64,000 nucleotides of DNA from Trichosphaerium sp. ATCC 40318 (Eukaryota; Discosea; Flabellinia; Trichosidae), in NCBI GenBank assembly GCA_038496445.1, contig JALMLS010000471.1, forward strand, positions 1 to 64,000, in the 5' to 3' direction. The position numbers were made by a program, and so were the translations under genes. This document shows, in pieces, positions 11,780-27,611 of this stretch. Position 1 is the stretch's first letter. Every line of letters begins with the position of its first letter. The notes beneath the pieces are model-generated. The model saw only the letters and a list, made by a program, of their open reading frames with translations, was not told the origin of the DNA and ran no database searches.

Positions 11780-14046
11780 TTATACATTTTTTTGTTCGTC
11801 TTGTTTTTCTTTCAGTTCTCCTTTTTCTTGTTCGTCTTTGTTGGCTTCTTCTGAGACTTTGGTTTCTTCTGAGACTTTGCCTTCTTCTGAGACTTTGACT
11901 TCCTCCTCTGCTGAGGTCTGGTGAGGTGGTACCACTGCCTCTGATTTTTGAGAATCTTCTACACTAGATTTTTTCATCGGTGGAGGTTTGGCACTTGGCA
12001 ATGGTTTTCTTACAACCCAAAAGGCACAATTGTACGTGATTGTCATCATTGCATCAGTGTCACACGTGTACTGGCAATGTGTCATTTTCTCTTCCTAAAA
12101 GAGACATTTAAATCAATTAACATTTGAGTGTTGCACGTGGAGTTTGTGGAACGCACCAAAAACTGGAAGCCTACGTACTTAACTACGTGCAGGACTTCTT
12201 CAAGTGTCAATTCTAACGAGTTTTCATTCGCCATGTCAGCGTAGTGATATAATAGAGGCCCTACAATAATTGAGTTAGTTCAAATGTGCAGAGCCAAGCT
12301 TGGCAATAGTAATAAATGTCATTTGGATCACGATCCGTGATGCAGGATAAACAACATTGGAAACACACGTGCCATGATTAATCCAAACGCCTCCTGGCTT
12401 CAACATGCCGTAGATGGCTTCTATGTAATTGATGACGTTGTGTGCCGTGTCCAAAAAGAAACAGGTCGTCACACAATCCCAAGAATCTGTCGCATTTTAA
12501 ACGTTAGTACACATGTCATCCAAAACAAATGGAAGGACAATGCTATTATTAGTGCGTGCCATGCTGATGACCATAAATCTCTAAAAAGTCGCCTGCGGTG
12601 TAGGAGAACTTTGCATGTGGCGGTATGTCCTTGGGGTACACTAAACAATGTCTTAGCAACATTTAGTTTGAGGCGAACTAGACGCACCATCTGGGACGGT
12701 GACAGCTTGCAATTGTTGCTCTACAACCAACTGTTAAAAAAGGGTCGAGTCGAGAACGCGGGGCAGGGCAACAAATACAAAAAAATTGAGATGAGCAGTA
12801 CCTTGAGCTACGACATTGCACGTTTCATGGACATGCGGATAGATCGTGGCCATGTTTGCAGCGGTTGAAAAGTTGAGCATGAAGTTGCCGCCAATCAACA
12901 TAAAGTAGGACCACTCATTGCCCTGACAGATGTACCCTAGTTTAGCAATCTCGTAAGGCATACGACCCAACCCTGCTCCAGGACACACTACTCTGAACAA
13001 GGCACATGTGTCAGTGTTTGGTTTATGGGTGGGTATGGGGAGTGTGTGTGAATGCAGTAGACAGGCACGCACTTTTGTTTGTATCTAGTGTCATCATTCA
13101 CAGGCAAGTATTTTCCGAGCGCTTCCAATATTGGCCCGTAGCACTGATCGCGCTCAGATTGACCTAGAACAAGGAGAATCAGTCAATTACATAAACAAGA
13201 AAAAAAAAAGAAAACAAGAAAGGTGTATTTAGGAGTAAATAAGTAAGATTCTTACCTTGTGCACTCCACTCTCTTGCAAATTGTCTGATAGTACTCCTCA
13301 ACTTATCCATGTTATACCCCGACGCAACAGCGGTGTCCTTGGTGGGGAAAGCCTAAGGATGATGAGACTGGTTCGAAGTCTCTTGGATTTTTCTTGATGG
13401 ACGTACATAGCTGTGGTTCTGGAATACTTGTTCGTTTTCTACGATACAATCGAGGAATGCAGCGTTTGCTTTGAGAGCAGTTCTTACCTTTGCCAGTTTG
13501 GGTGCCATGTGTGTCAACATTTTCCTGTGGCGGTCTGGCAAGACCAAGTAGTTCTTGTACAAACGTTTCAAAAAAACGGATTGAGACCATCTGTTGTAGT
13601 ACATGTACGCGCTCTAAAATTTACGTTAATTTTTCTATGCCCATTAGGCACCCATTTATGACGTTGGATAGGTGCAATGCTCTTATTGGCCGTACAACAA
13701 TATCTTGAAAATGCTGTTCTTCTTTATTACCGCCGTGAGCGCTGTCATGACTGTTTCCGTGTCCTTGACAAGGTTTTCCGCCATGTGTATGTCCTGTACG
13801 CTGGGCATGTGACTGTTGGGCATGTCCGTGACCGGTACAAGGCTTTCCACCATGTGTGTGGCCCGTATGCGTGTGTGACGGCGCAGCATGGCCATGACCA
13901 GTACAAGGTCGTCCACCATGCGTGTGGCTAGTCTGTGTATGCGGTTGTGCTGTATTCTCTGTCTTTTGTTGCGCTGCGGCTGTTTTTTGGGCGTTTCTTT
14001 GCTTATTTGCTCTATTGCGCTTGTTTCTCTTCCTCCGACCTGACAT
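11780..14046 (-). CDS. CARNMT1: carnosine N-methyltransferase-like protein with Cys/His-rich N-terminal extension
   Basis: SAM-dependent methyltransferase of the UPF0586/CARNMT1 family, which methylates a histidine imidazole. After an N-terminal extension the family core begins EEQHFQDIV and continues across a GTACGG intron to SAYMYYNRWSQSVF and LVLPDRHRKML. The SAM site is CPGAGLGRMPYEIAKLGY followed by CQGNEWSYFMLIGGNFMLN (about 12860-12990), a hallmark of the family. The C-terminal core ends DAMMTITYNCAFWVVRKP. Two additions are unusual: residues 1-115 are basic and then carry three HTHGGxPCxGHGH repeats, and the last 70 residues are Glu/Lys-rich with VSEE repeats. The intron GTACGTCCATC...CTTAG at about 13354-13410 is needed to avoid a stop. 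The extension is in the same frame, with a plausible start at 14046. Confidence 0.88.
13755..13935 (-). repeat. HGGxPCxGHGH coding repeats
   Basis: Three imperfect repeats of about 65-70 bp inside the first exon of the methyltransferase gene, encoding HTHGGRPCTGHGH, HTHGGKPCTGHGH and HTHGGKPCQGHG separated by short His/Ser/Gln linkers. Cys and His spacing suggests metal coordination (Zn, Cu or Ni). Read directly from the minus strand. Confidence 0.85.
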
Positions 14047-14226
14047 TATATTGTTTTACGGCGATAGCACAATACGTGATTCGTGTAAAAGAAAGCCAAT
14101 AATAACTGACAAAACTATTTTGTTTGACCAACGCATCAACCGTTAACGCGCTCAAATGTGTTGTATTGTAGTTTACAAAAAAAAGAAGATAAAATACAAG
14201 TTGTCTTTGGTGCTGGGCTATTCTTT

Positions 14227-18680
<4,454 letters not shown>

Positions 18681-19039
18681 TGTTGTAATTACAAGATCAA
18701 CGCGGTCACATAACTACTTTGGATCGAATGCCGTGTTCTTGGCATGTTTGTAGACCAATTTCTGCCATCAAAATTTCTCGTGTTTATTTTACTTTTGTTG
18801 AAATTTTCGTTACTGTCAACTTCCTACTGAGTGATCTAAAACTCGCGGAACGAATGATTTGGATTGTGCAGTCGCGATAAACTTTAAAATTAAAGTAAAT
18901 ATCACTGATTCTATTTTGCAGCTCTACGACGGTAGAAAGCGCACTGGGGAACGATAGGCGGTACATTTTTAACAGACACGGTTTTTACCAGCCAAGTTCT
19001 GACCGACCTTTTTTATTAAGTTAGTCCAAAAGCGTTCAA
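18681..19039. promoter_or_regulatory. divergent intergenic region SMC5/HDDC2
   Basis: 359 bp between divergent start codons, so it should hold both promoters. A minus open frame at 18784-18966 is short and unlike any protein I know, so I leave it out. No obvious TATA box. Confidence 0.4.
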
Positions 19040-19934
19040 ATGGCAGCTGTTGGAGGAGCGTCTATTGTTGAGTTCTTGAAATTGGTGTACAAGCTGAAGG
19101 TACGCAATGAAAAGCAATTTTACTGGTTGCTTGCCGGAATTTGAAAGGCGTTAATCTATTACAGTCTACGAACAGAACAGGTTGGGTACACTGCAAAGTC
19201 CGTAAACCTGAGACAATAGCCAGCCACATGTGGGGTGTTGCACTCTTATCTTCCATCGTAGTGGAACCAGAGATAGATAGAAACAAGTAGGCATAGCATT
19301 GATTCTAAATTTTGTTTTTACCATGAAAATCCACTCACGTTGACAAAAGGCTTATAAAGCTCGGTTTGGTCCACGATGTTGCAGAATGTATCGCTGGCGG
19401 TTCGTAACGAGTGAAATTGCAGCGAAATAACAAACTACAGATATAACGCCACACGACGGCATATCTAAAGAGAAAAAGCACCAACTCGAAGAAGAGGGCA
19501 TGCAGCAAGTACAAAAAACAATTGGAGGAGCGCTAGGCCAAGAAATGTATGATTTGTGGTGTGAGTACGAAGATGGCATTACAAAGGAAGCAAAAATAGT
19601 GAAACAGGCAGATAAACTCGGTAACCTTTTTTTTTTTTTTGTGACACTTTTTTTTCCAATCTGGTGCAAAATGAACCTCCAAGCATGTGAGTAATATTCT
19701 GAATGCTTCACCACAGATATGATCATGCAAGCACGCATCTACGAGCAAGAAGACCCTACGCTCGATCTGGAAGGGTTTTTCACATCTACAAAAGGCTACA
19801 TTACGCACCCACTCCTCGCCTCTGTCGACAGCACAATTCGTCAAGAAAGAGCGACCAAGAATTCGCCTCCAACCCAGAAACCAACTCCAAGCGATACTTC
19901 ATCTCCAAACCGTGCATCATCCCCTGACGAATAA
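19040..19934 (+). CDS. HDDC2: HD-domain 5'-deoxynucleotidase, HDDC2/YGK1-like
   Basis: Metal-dependent nucleoside monophosphate phosphohydrolase of the YfbR/HDDC2 group. Start MAAVGGASIVEFLKLVYKLK, then TNRTGWVHCKVRKPETIASH, where the His begins the HD metal site, MWGVALLSSIVV, and LVHDVAECIAGD with the central HD pair. After a 44-bp intron come ITPHDGISKEKKHQLEEEGM, MYDLWCEYEDGITKEAKIVK, QADKLDMIMQARIYEQED (distal Asp in ADKLD) and the C-terminal GYITHPLLASVDS. A Ser/Thr/Pro tail ends SPNRASSPDE. Five exons. All expected metal ligands are present, so it should be active. Confidence 0.9.
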
Positions 19935-19972
19935 GAAGTGGCATGCGCCTGTCATAAAATAGATATTCCTTC

Positions 19973-22933
19973 ATGATTCTTTCTTTGGTAATCCAACAAA
20001 CCAAGTCGCTTTGCAAATTTTTTTGTAAAACTCACCTTCTTGACCTCAACGGACCCTCGCATCGTCGCTGGCACAAGGGAAAATACGTATATGCAATACT
20101 AGAGGAATTACAGAAGGAAACAGCCAGATTTACGATCAGTTTTGAAAATCACGCTCAAATGAACGGAGAAAGCATCAGCGATGATGTACATATGGCAAAT
20201 AATACTCTGGACTTAATTCCAAACGGTTTAGACGAGGACAGGCACGTTTACGATGCTAGCGCGCAATCTCCAGTAAATCAGCGCTCTTTTCGCCGTTTAT
20301 GCGCTTTTATAACAAAAAATGATGTATTTAGCGGTTTGGTTATTTTCATGCAGGTTTACAAAGTAAAACCACGTTTTCTACACAACCTGTAAAGCAAAAA
20401 TTATTTTAAGCTCACAGAGCGTTTCCGGGGTTTAAAACTAACGCGTTTTGATAGAGAAATTCAAGGTTTGGGTGTTTGGCGAGGAGATGTCTTGTGGCGT
20501 TGGCGATGGTTGGAAGTCCAAATGGCCCACCTTGACAAGCAGCTGGCTAACCACAAGAAAAGCTTGGATGCTGCAAGCGCTGCAGTTGCAAGTCGTGATG
20601 TACACACTTTGTTTTGAAGATCTCAACCTCATCTCATTGTCATTGCTCTCAGCACTCACACGTGACTAGGTAAAAGACGTTGAGTGTAGTAGGACACGAG
20701 GATATGTTCCTTCTCGCACTTGCCGAACTTTTAAGAATGTTGGTGCCAATGGTGTACGTAAATGAATGACACAAAATGATTTTTTTTGGGCGTTGTGATT
20801 CAATGACCCATTTTTTTTAACCTTTTTGTCTAATTAACAACGTGTCATGTTTGTTGGTTCCTTGCATGTTGGTATTGTAAAGTTAACTCCTAGTTAGAAA
20901 CCGAAACAATTATCTCCCGCGGATAAAAAGAAACATCCTTTGTTTGGGTTTCCAGTGTCCAAAGGAAGTACACCCATCAATGCAGTCACGTCTGGAACGC
21001 CTGCACCAACTACCCGTATGTTTTATTGCAATGTCATTGTAACTGGGTTTACCATTGCTAACTTCATTTCTAGGCACGAGACGAAAATCAACTAGGGGTG
21101 CGTTTCTTATCTACTTGGGAATATTAAAAAAAAATTATTGCATCGCCTCAAAAACTGTTGATTTGCATTACAAGCAGCAACTACTACTTTTTGAAAAACA
21201 CCACAGCAAGAATTCTAGAAACAATTTTAGCTCATGGTTTTAAATATTAGGTCGCAAATCATTGTCGAACTCTCGTGTACGCAAGGTTGAACAAGATGTG
21301 GTACCGATGGCGTTATCATCATCCAGGTCTTCGATTCCTGAAGCTCCAAAAATTATTCATACACCTACTTGGCGTAAAGTGGACTTTGGTGAGGCTGATG
21401 CCAAGTACAGAGCAAAGAAAATGGCACGAAGAAACTTGACAATGTCGGCACCTTCTAAACTGACCCGAAAAAAATCGCGTATTACACGTGATGTAAAACG
21501 GATTACTGTGGTTACGCCAAAGGGCAAAAACAACAACAAACTTACGATCAAGGGACACAGTGGCGATGAATTGATGATCAAAAAACAGAAAAAACCAGCA
21601 ACTTCTAGTACTAGGGCCAACGCGGCTAATTTTGGTGGATCCTCTGCTGATGATGATGATATTATATTGCTCATTTCAAACCCAAAGGTTCCCCAGGACA
21701 CGAATCATAAAGCGAACGGTCACCGTAATGGTAGTGGCTATCAAACCGATGTAAATCATGTAAATAACCGGCTTGTCAAGACACAAAAACCTTACACTGA
21801 TCCAACAAACTCTGGGATACATTTGATAAAGGCTATCCCTCAACCCGTTAAAAACAATGCCCGTAATGCTGTTACGAATGGTGCAAACAATAGACAGAAC
21901 TCTATAAAGAGCAAGCCAGGAGAGAGCAAAGATTCTGCAATACAGGACGAACTCAACAACATTAAACTTGATCAACCTGTTGATCTTGAAGATGATGAAA
22001 GAAATGCCCTTTGCTGAGCATAGCAATGGTACACGCCTGGAGGATATGGAATACACATCGTCAAGTTCTTCTGATGAGGTATGTGCGCTTATACTAAAAA
22101 TTTTTATTTTGAAAAAAACATCCAAAATCCAAATGGATACACCCTTTTGTAAGCACACTAAAGTACCCGTATGGCTAATTTCGAACTCGTACGGGCAGTA
22201 AGATGTGCGATATTCTATCAAAAAAGAAAACAAGTCTCGTTTAAATGTCGATTCCTGTTTCTTTTTTTTTCTCTTTTTTCTGTTTGACTCTACTGTAACA
22301 TTAATTAACACATTGTTCGTATAGGAGCTGGAAGAGGAGTTTTACAACTTTATGCATTTCCAAAAAGAAGTTGAAGAAAAGATGCTCTTTGAAACTGCCA
22401 CCAAAGACAGAAAACGTTTACGACCACGGGATATTAAAACCTCAAAGAAAGATTATATGGAATCTCCTTTGAGACCATCATACGATTGTCAGCCATACCC
22501 TCCAAGGTAACAAATCTAAAAAAAAGGAAGTGTTTCATTTTGTACTTACGCACTATCTAGAGTTCCTGATGGAGAATGGATGGCGTCACCAATGCCCAAA
22601 CGTAGTAAGCGACGCAAAAAGAGTTCAAGGAAAAGTAACCGAGGGAGGAAGCGAAAGGCGCCTGTTGTCTCGTCGTTGTTACCTAACAAGTTCCCAAAAA
22701 CGCTGCGTGCCATTCCGGTTACGCAAGTGTCTGCCACCGATCAAGTGTATGCATTAGCGTCAGTGCAGCCGTCAACACGGTACAAGGGCAATACACGTAG
22801 AAGAGCACAACATCGTAAAAACGCGCCACCCAAAAGGAACGTTGTCTGGGAAGTACTTAATAAGCCTGCTCCTGTTGATCCAAAGACCAACAAGAAACGC
22901 AATGTTATTTATTTGCGGTGCAAGGCAAAATGA
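19973..22933 (+). CDS. KANSL1: KANSL1-like PEHE-domain chromatin protein
   Basis: Likely homologue of NSL complex subunit 1, which binds a MOF-type (MYST) histone acetyltransferase through its PEHE region. Three blocks in order support this: LWRWRWLEVQMAHLDKQLAN (20500-20570), matching the Trp-rich coiled segment of KANSL1; CSRTRGYVPSRTCRTFK (20670-20730), like its 'ARTRPVxSxxxRR' block; and DVVPMALSSSR followed by APKIIHTPTWRKVDF (21290-21390), matching 'IVIPMSxAAxTR ... LTPSWRxVD' of the PEHE domain. A long basic and disordered stretch follows, then YTSSSSDEEELEEEFYNFM and a Lys/Arg-rich tail to 22933. About nine exons. The first exon is uncertain: 19973 and 20161 are both possible starts. 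Confidence 0.72.
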
Positions 22934-22980
22934 ATATTTGAAAAAAAAAGAAAGAAAACAAAAAACAAAAAAAATAGATT

Positions 22981-24882
22981 TTATTTTGATAAATAAAATA
23001 ACAAGTGTAACATCATAACGAGAAAAAAACTAGAATAAAGGCTCATTGTACATAAAACACGTGTAGTTGTCAGTATTCCAGTATGAACTTTCCAAGTTGG
23101 CCGTGACCCTGCCACACTACCATCGTTTTGATTAGGTGCTATGCGGCATATTGACAGTTGCGTACGTGCTAGTGCTAGGGGAGTGTATTCATTTGTTGTA
23201 AATGCTGCTGAGTCGGCTCCTTTTTCCAAGAGTAGCTTTGACATATCGAAGTAGCCATTGTTTGCTGTGGTACTTGTTAATACAAAACTGTTGTCCAAAG
23301 CACTCGTGCCAGCAATGTGCAAAGGCGTCCATCCGGCCGCTGTTCTGATATCTACTTCTGCACCACGTTTAAGTAAGTACCCAGCAACATCGAGGTGGTT
23401 AGCGCGAACTGTTGAAATAGTTAATAGTGTAGTAGCTTTCTTATCCGCACCTGCTCTATGCAAGGGTGAGTATCCTCGGTTATCTAATGCATTTAAATAA
23501 GCGTCATGCTTCACCAACATTTTGACGACTGGCATGATGCCGTTGAAAGCTATCGTATTGTGTGAGTATGTAAATGGTTGCCTTTCTATGTTACCTGCCA
23601 AGTAGAGGGCGGTTCTCCCTTCGTGATCCTTGGCATCTATGTTAACGTCTCTACCTTCATCTAACATGGAAGTGGTAAACGCTAGACCGTGAATTCGGTC
23701 AAATGCAGCAACATGCAAAAGAGTGTAGCCATTCTCTTCTTCCTTATACCTCAGATCAACTTGCTGTTTCAGACCCTCCAACACTCTTTCTTGATAACCT
23801 TCTGTAGCTCCTGTTATTTCGTCTCTAACAATAGGTAAGCTATGGCATACATAAAGCAGACTCACATTAAGCGTGCAGCTGTAGGAAGTTGAACTGTTTC
23901 ATCTCCCTTGTGTATGGACTCCATGCTCTTCTTTTTAGGGAGACTTGCTTCTTCGTCATCCACAAACTCAACACAAGGCTCTGATTTCGCTTTGTGCTGT
24001 TTTTGAGATTTACGCTTGGCGCTTTTACGCTTATGGCTCAATCTTCTCATTGCTTTCCTTGGTTTAAACGCTTTAAGCGTTGTACTAACTACATTTGCAA
24101 ACGTTTTTTCAGGCTCAGAATGGTAGTCAAGCGGAGGGTCCTTCTCGGTACTGCTTGGTACTGTTGGCGTTTTATTTCTTCTTTGGCGTCTTTGTTGTTT
24201 CTTAAGCTTTTGATCTCTTGACTACCGATTGTGTAAGTAAGGCGTAATGTTGGACATTAAGTAAGGGTGTTGTGCTTGCATAGAATTGGTGTTTGATGTT
24301 CAGGTAGCCGCTGATATCCTTGTCATCTCGTCCAGGCCGTGGTTGGAGCAAGTAATCCATTGCACTATCAGGTGATCCAGTTGTTGGACTCCATGCCATG
24401 TCATTCACTTTCAAAACTACTTCTCCAACTGCCAAACTACTGATTAGTTTATGCTAAATTCTTCGTCAATGTCAAAAAAAAAACGTACGAAAGTCATCAC
24501 GTTTTAGCTTGTCATCATCCCAAACTTGAAACACGATTGTTTCCTCCTCATCAGCAGTATAAAATCTAGAATATGATTACTTAAAATACATAGTATAATG
24601 AACTTGCATAGAAGTCACGTTTTTATCTTCCTTTGTCCACGTGGGGTTAAGCGTTTTCTTTTTGATGCGTGTATAATGGTGTTGAGTCTCATCATCCTTA
24701 TTCTTCTCCAAATACACCCTACACATTTAGTTTCGCTCGTATTTAGTTTACTGACCTAACATAGGGGTCGCTGGTGCCTTTATCATGTTAGTTTACAAAA
24801 AAGCAGATTTAGTACCTCCCACATCTGCTGCTTTTAGATTGTAAGCTGATTCAATTGTAACGATGAGTATCTCCTCAAACAT
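22981..24882 (-). CDS. C2-domain plus ankyrin-repeat fusion protein
   Basis: The N-terminal C2 domain begins MFEEILIVTIESAYNLKAAD, then GTSDPYVRVYLEKNKDDE made by joining two small exons, RIKKKTLNPTWTKED and ETIVFQVWDDDKLKRDDF. Asp residues in GTSDPY and VWDDDKLKRDD fit the calcium-binding loops, so Ca2+-dependent membrane binding is likely. A basic Lys/Arg linker (KRKSAKRKSQKQHKAKSE) follows. From about 23790 there are four to five ankyrin repeats (NGYTLLHVAAFDRIHG, EGRTALYLAGN, RGYSPLHRAGADKKA, AGWTPLHIAGTSALD). One intron near 24216-24260 is only about 35-41 bp. The final hydrophobic residues after WKVHTG may be intronic read-through, so the C-terminus is uncertain. Family unknown; the fusion is inferred from contiguous exons without a stop. 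Confidence 0.72.
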
Positions 24883-24980
24883 GACAACGTTTTGTAGCCA
24901 AAGGTTGCACGTATCAACAAAAAAACAAAATTAACACGTGATCCTCACTTAAGTCCTGTTTTAAAGCTAATACTGCGACA
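24883..24980. promoter_or_regulatory. 98-bp bidirectional promoter with CACGTGA element
   Basis: Only 98 bp separate the divergent starts of the C2-ankyrin and P450 genes. It contains AACACGTGATC at about 24932-24942, a bHLH/bZIP-type E-box, a motif over-represented in this window. Confidence 0.5.
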
Positions 24981-26836
24981 ATGGCAACTCTTATTATTGG
25001 CAGTATATGTATTCTCGTTCTGTTATGGTTGCGGCCAGTGTTCGCAATGTATGCCAAAAAGATTTGGGGTTATTGCCGCATTCCGTTTTTGTATCCCTCA
25101 CTCAAGCGCCACCCTAAAATAAAGTCGCTCAATTTGAGCCTCACGACCGACCCTAAAACGTATGAGATAAAACAAGACAGAATGATTTTGTTAACTTTTA
25201 GTAGATATTCGTATGAATTCTCAGCTTGGCCCAAAGCTGATGATGGCAGTTACGAAAAAATAATATTGCTGACCTGTAGCATTGCGTCTGGTGAGCCCAT
25301 TGTAGGCATTGCCGATCCAGAATACGCCAGGCAACTTGTGCTACAGGAAAACGTACCTAAAAACATGACTGCTTATTCAGGAGTACGTGGATGATTACAC
25401 AAATAAAAAAAAAACTAATTGTTACCTAGTTTCAACTTCTATTTGGGCGAGGTTTAGTATCACTGCAGACCAACGCAGAGTGGTAACATGGACTTACCTA
25501 TCGATTGCGTATATGACAAACTAACGACCGGCTACATAGGAAAATGAGGAGACGAGTACTTACCCCTACATTCCACTTCAAGTCGCTGTCTTCGATGATA
25601 CCCAGAGTTTCAACAAACGTTGCGACATGTTTATTGAACGTCCTAGACAACGTTTCAAATGGTGAAGACAGGAAAAAGCTAAGACCAAAGTCAATCAGTC
25701 ATCCAATATCAATGAGGCTTGTGACATCGTTGATATTTGGCGGTGATTTTGATGATACATTCATTGTTGAGCAAATGACTATAGTTTTATCTCATTTTAG
25801 AGATTACCTTCTACATCGCAAACTACTAGGGCGTATCGCTGAGTATGTGCCTTGGGAGACAGGTCATCAGTACGAACATTGTTTGTTTATGGAAGGCATT
25901 AACTTTGCTCTTTAGCATCTTTAGTAGATCTAAAAACGCAATCATTAACAGGATCAAACAGAACTTGAATGAAAAAAGACAAGTGTTAAAATCAGGAAAG
26001 AAAGGAGATGACTTGATTTCGTTAATGTTACAAGCGCAGCAACTAAATCCGGATATTATCACCGATCAAGTTATCGTTGAAGAATCCATGCTCTTCTTCT
26101 TAGCTGGCTTTGACACTGTGCGTTGTAACCTATTCATGTTTGTCCCAATGCAGATCAACTAACACTTGACTAGACGTCATCAGCGTTGGCTTGGGCGTTA
26201 TACGCCATGTCTCAATTTGAAGACATACAACAAAAGTTACGGGATGAAGTCAACACTCTTCTACGTACGTAACTAATATTACTATTCATCCAATACGTCA
26301 ATAATCTTTGTGAGAATAGCGAATGGAGAGAGCATAACCACTAAAAAGCAATTGAATTCTTTCAAATACACAAAGGCGTTTATAAAGTACGAGGAACTCC
26401 AAAGTAAACAATTTTGTTCTAAAGTTGTGCACAGAGAAACATTGCGTTTATTCAGTCCAGTCAGTGGCATGCATCGAAGACTGGCTAGAGATATCACTTT
26501 GGGTGATACAACTTTAAAGGCGGGACAACCAATTCGTATTGGGTATAATTTACTACTTCGTAGCCCCAAAACCTGGTAATGTCAAATACCTTATGCACCA
26601 CGTGATTTTTTTTTGATTTTAGGAGTCGCCCTTTAGAATTTGATCCGACAAGGTTCTTAGGAGACAACGATCGAGCATTGTTCTCATGGATTCCCTTCTC
26701 CGCCGGACCTAGGAACTGTATCGGGCAACAACTAGCAATGATGGAATTGGTAATCATGATTACTAGTATAGTAAAACAGTTTCGTATAGTCCTACCAAAA
26801 GGTACGGTCCATTCAGTGTTTCTGAAATTATACTGA
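24981..26836 (+). CDS. cytochrome P450 monooxygenase, microsomal
   Basis: Haem-thiolate monooxygenase. The N-terminal membrane anchor is MATLIIGSICILVLLWLRPV, placing it in the ER. Conserved features in order: WxxxR-type C-helix region KMRRRVLTPTFHF; I-helix FFLAGFDT continuing after an intron to SSALAWALYAMSQFE (AGxDTT motif); K-helix ETLRLFSPV (ExxR); PERF-like LEFDPTRFLG; and haem loop FSAGPRNCIGQQLAMMEL with the axial Cys. HRRLARDITLGDTTLKAGQ is typical of CYP4-like clans. About eight exons. The frame across PKTW-SRPLEF needs the intron at about 26577-26623. Substrate unknown. Confidence 0.92.
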
Positions 26837-27611
26837 GTGTTGAGAACAAAAGGTCAAAATACAGAGAATGTTACGAGCATGGATAACTTCTATGGGCACT
26901 TCCTCAATGAACCTAAACCGAGTATTATGGTAGAACTAGAAACTCTATAACGCAATATACGCGGCAGCGTAAGACTTGTTTGAAGATGAGCATAAATTTT
27001 CATCACGTCAACTTTTTTTTGTCCCTGATTGTATTCACGTATCTCTAAACTCCCAAGTACACTTCTATGGATGACTGAAGTATATGACGTATAGGTCGTT
27101 TAACTTTGAAACGTTTTTACAAGTCTGGAAGAAGTAATACGCGTACTGCACGGAGTCTACGGACAGACAGCTTTTTCAAAAGTGTGATACAGGAGGTAGT
27201 TCTCACGTCGACTGCAAATATTGCTAAAATGTTGTGTTGAATCCTATTTTTATCAATTTGGATGACTATGGTCTCTTTTGTAAAATCCTCGTAAGTGGTG
27301 ACTAGGAGTTGTGAAAGCAAGTTCCGTAGTATACTTGGAGAGGTTCACATTAATAATGCGGGTTTTTACTAGTAAATATGCCGTTTCCCAATGAGAATGC
27401 TACGAAAACAGAAAATACAAAAGTGTTTTGTAGGTGGTATGAGAAGAAGTATGTTGTCGCGTCATGTTTTTTTGGGTTCACCGGAGAATGACCAACTTGG
27501 TTCACACCTTGCTGTGCATCCTAAGTACGAGGGCCTTAAACAGAAAGCGGGTCCAGCAGAAGTTAGCCGGGGCAAAGGGTGAAATAGCCTGAAAACAAAT
27601 AACAAAAAGAA
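26837..27611. other. intergenic region with possible tiny gene
   Basis: 775 bp between P450 and G-alpha. Little is supported. From 27378 a plus ORF reads MPFPNENATKTENTKVFCRW; with a possible intron (GTATGT...GGAG) it would continue to RALNRKRVQQKLAGAKGEIA and a TGA near 27593. All three frames are open in this stretch, so I cannot decide. The rest shows nothing. Confidence 0.3.

Noticed and set aside
11765-11800. Minus-strand GGTTCAATCCC resembling a tRNA T-arm
   Set aside because: The T-stem has a mismatch and no acceptor stem, D-arm or anticodon arm can be placed. The site overlaps the 3' end of the methyltransferase gene.
12374-12868. 164-codon plus-strand open frame
   Set aside because: Lies antisense to exons of the carnosine methyltransferase-like gene, whose SAM motif is unmistakable on the minus strand.
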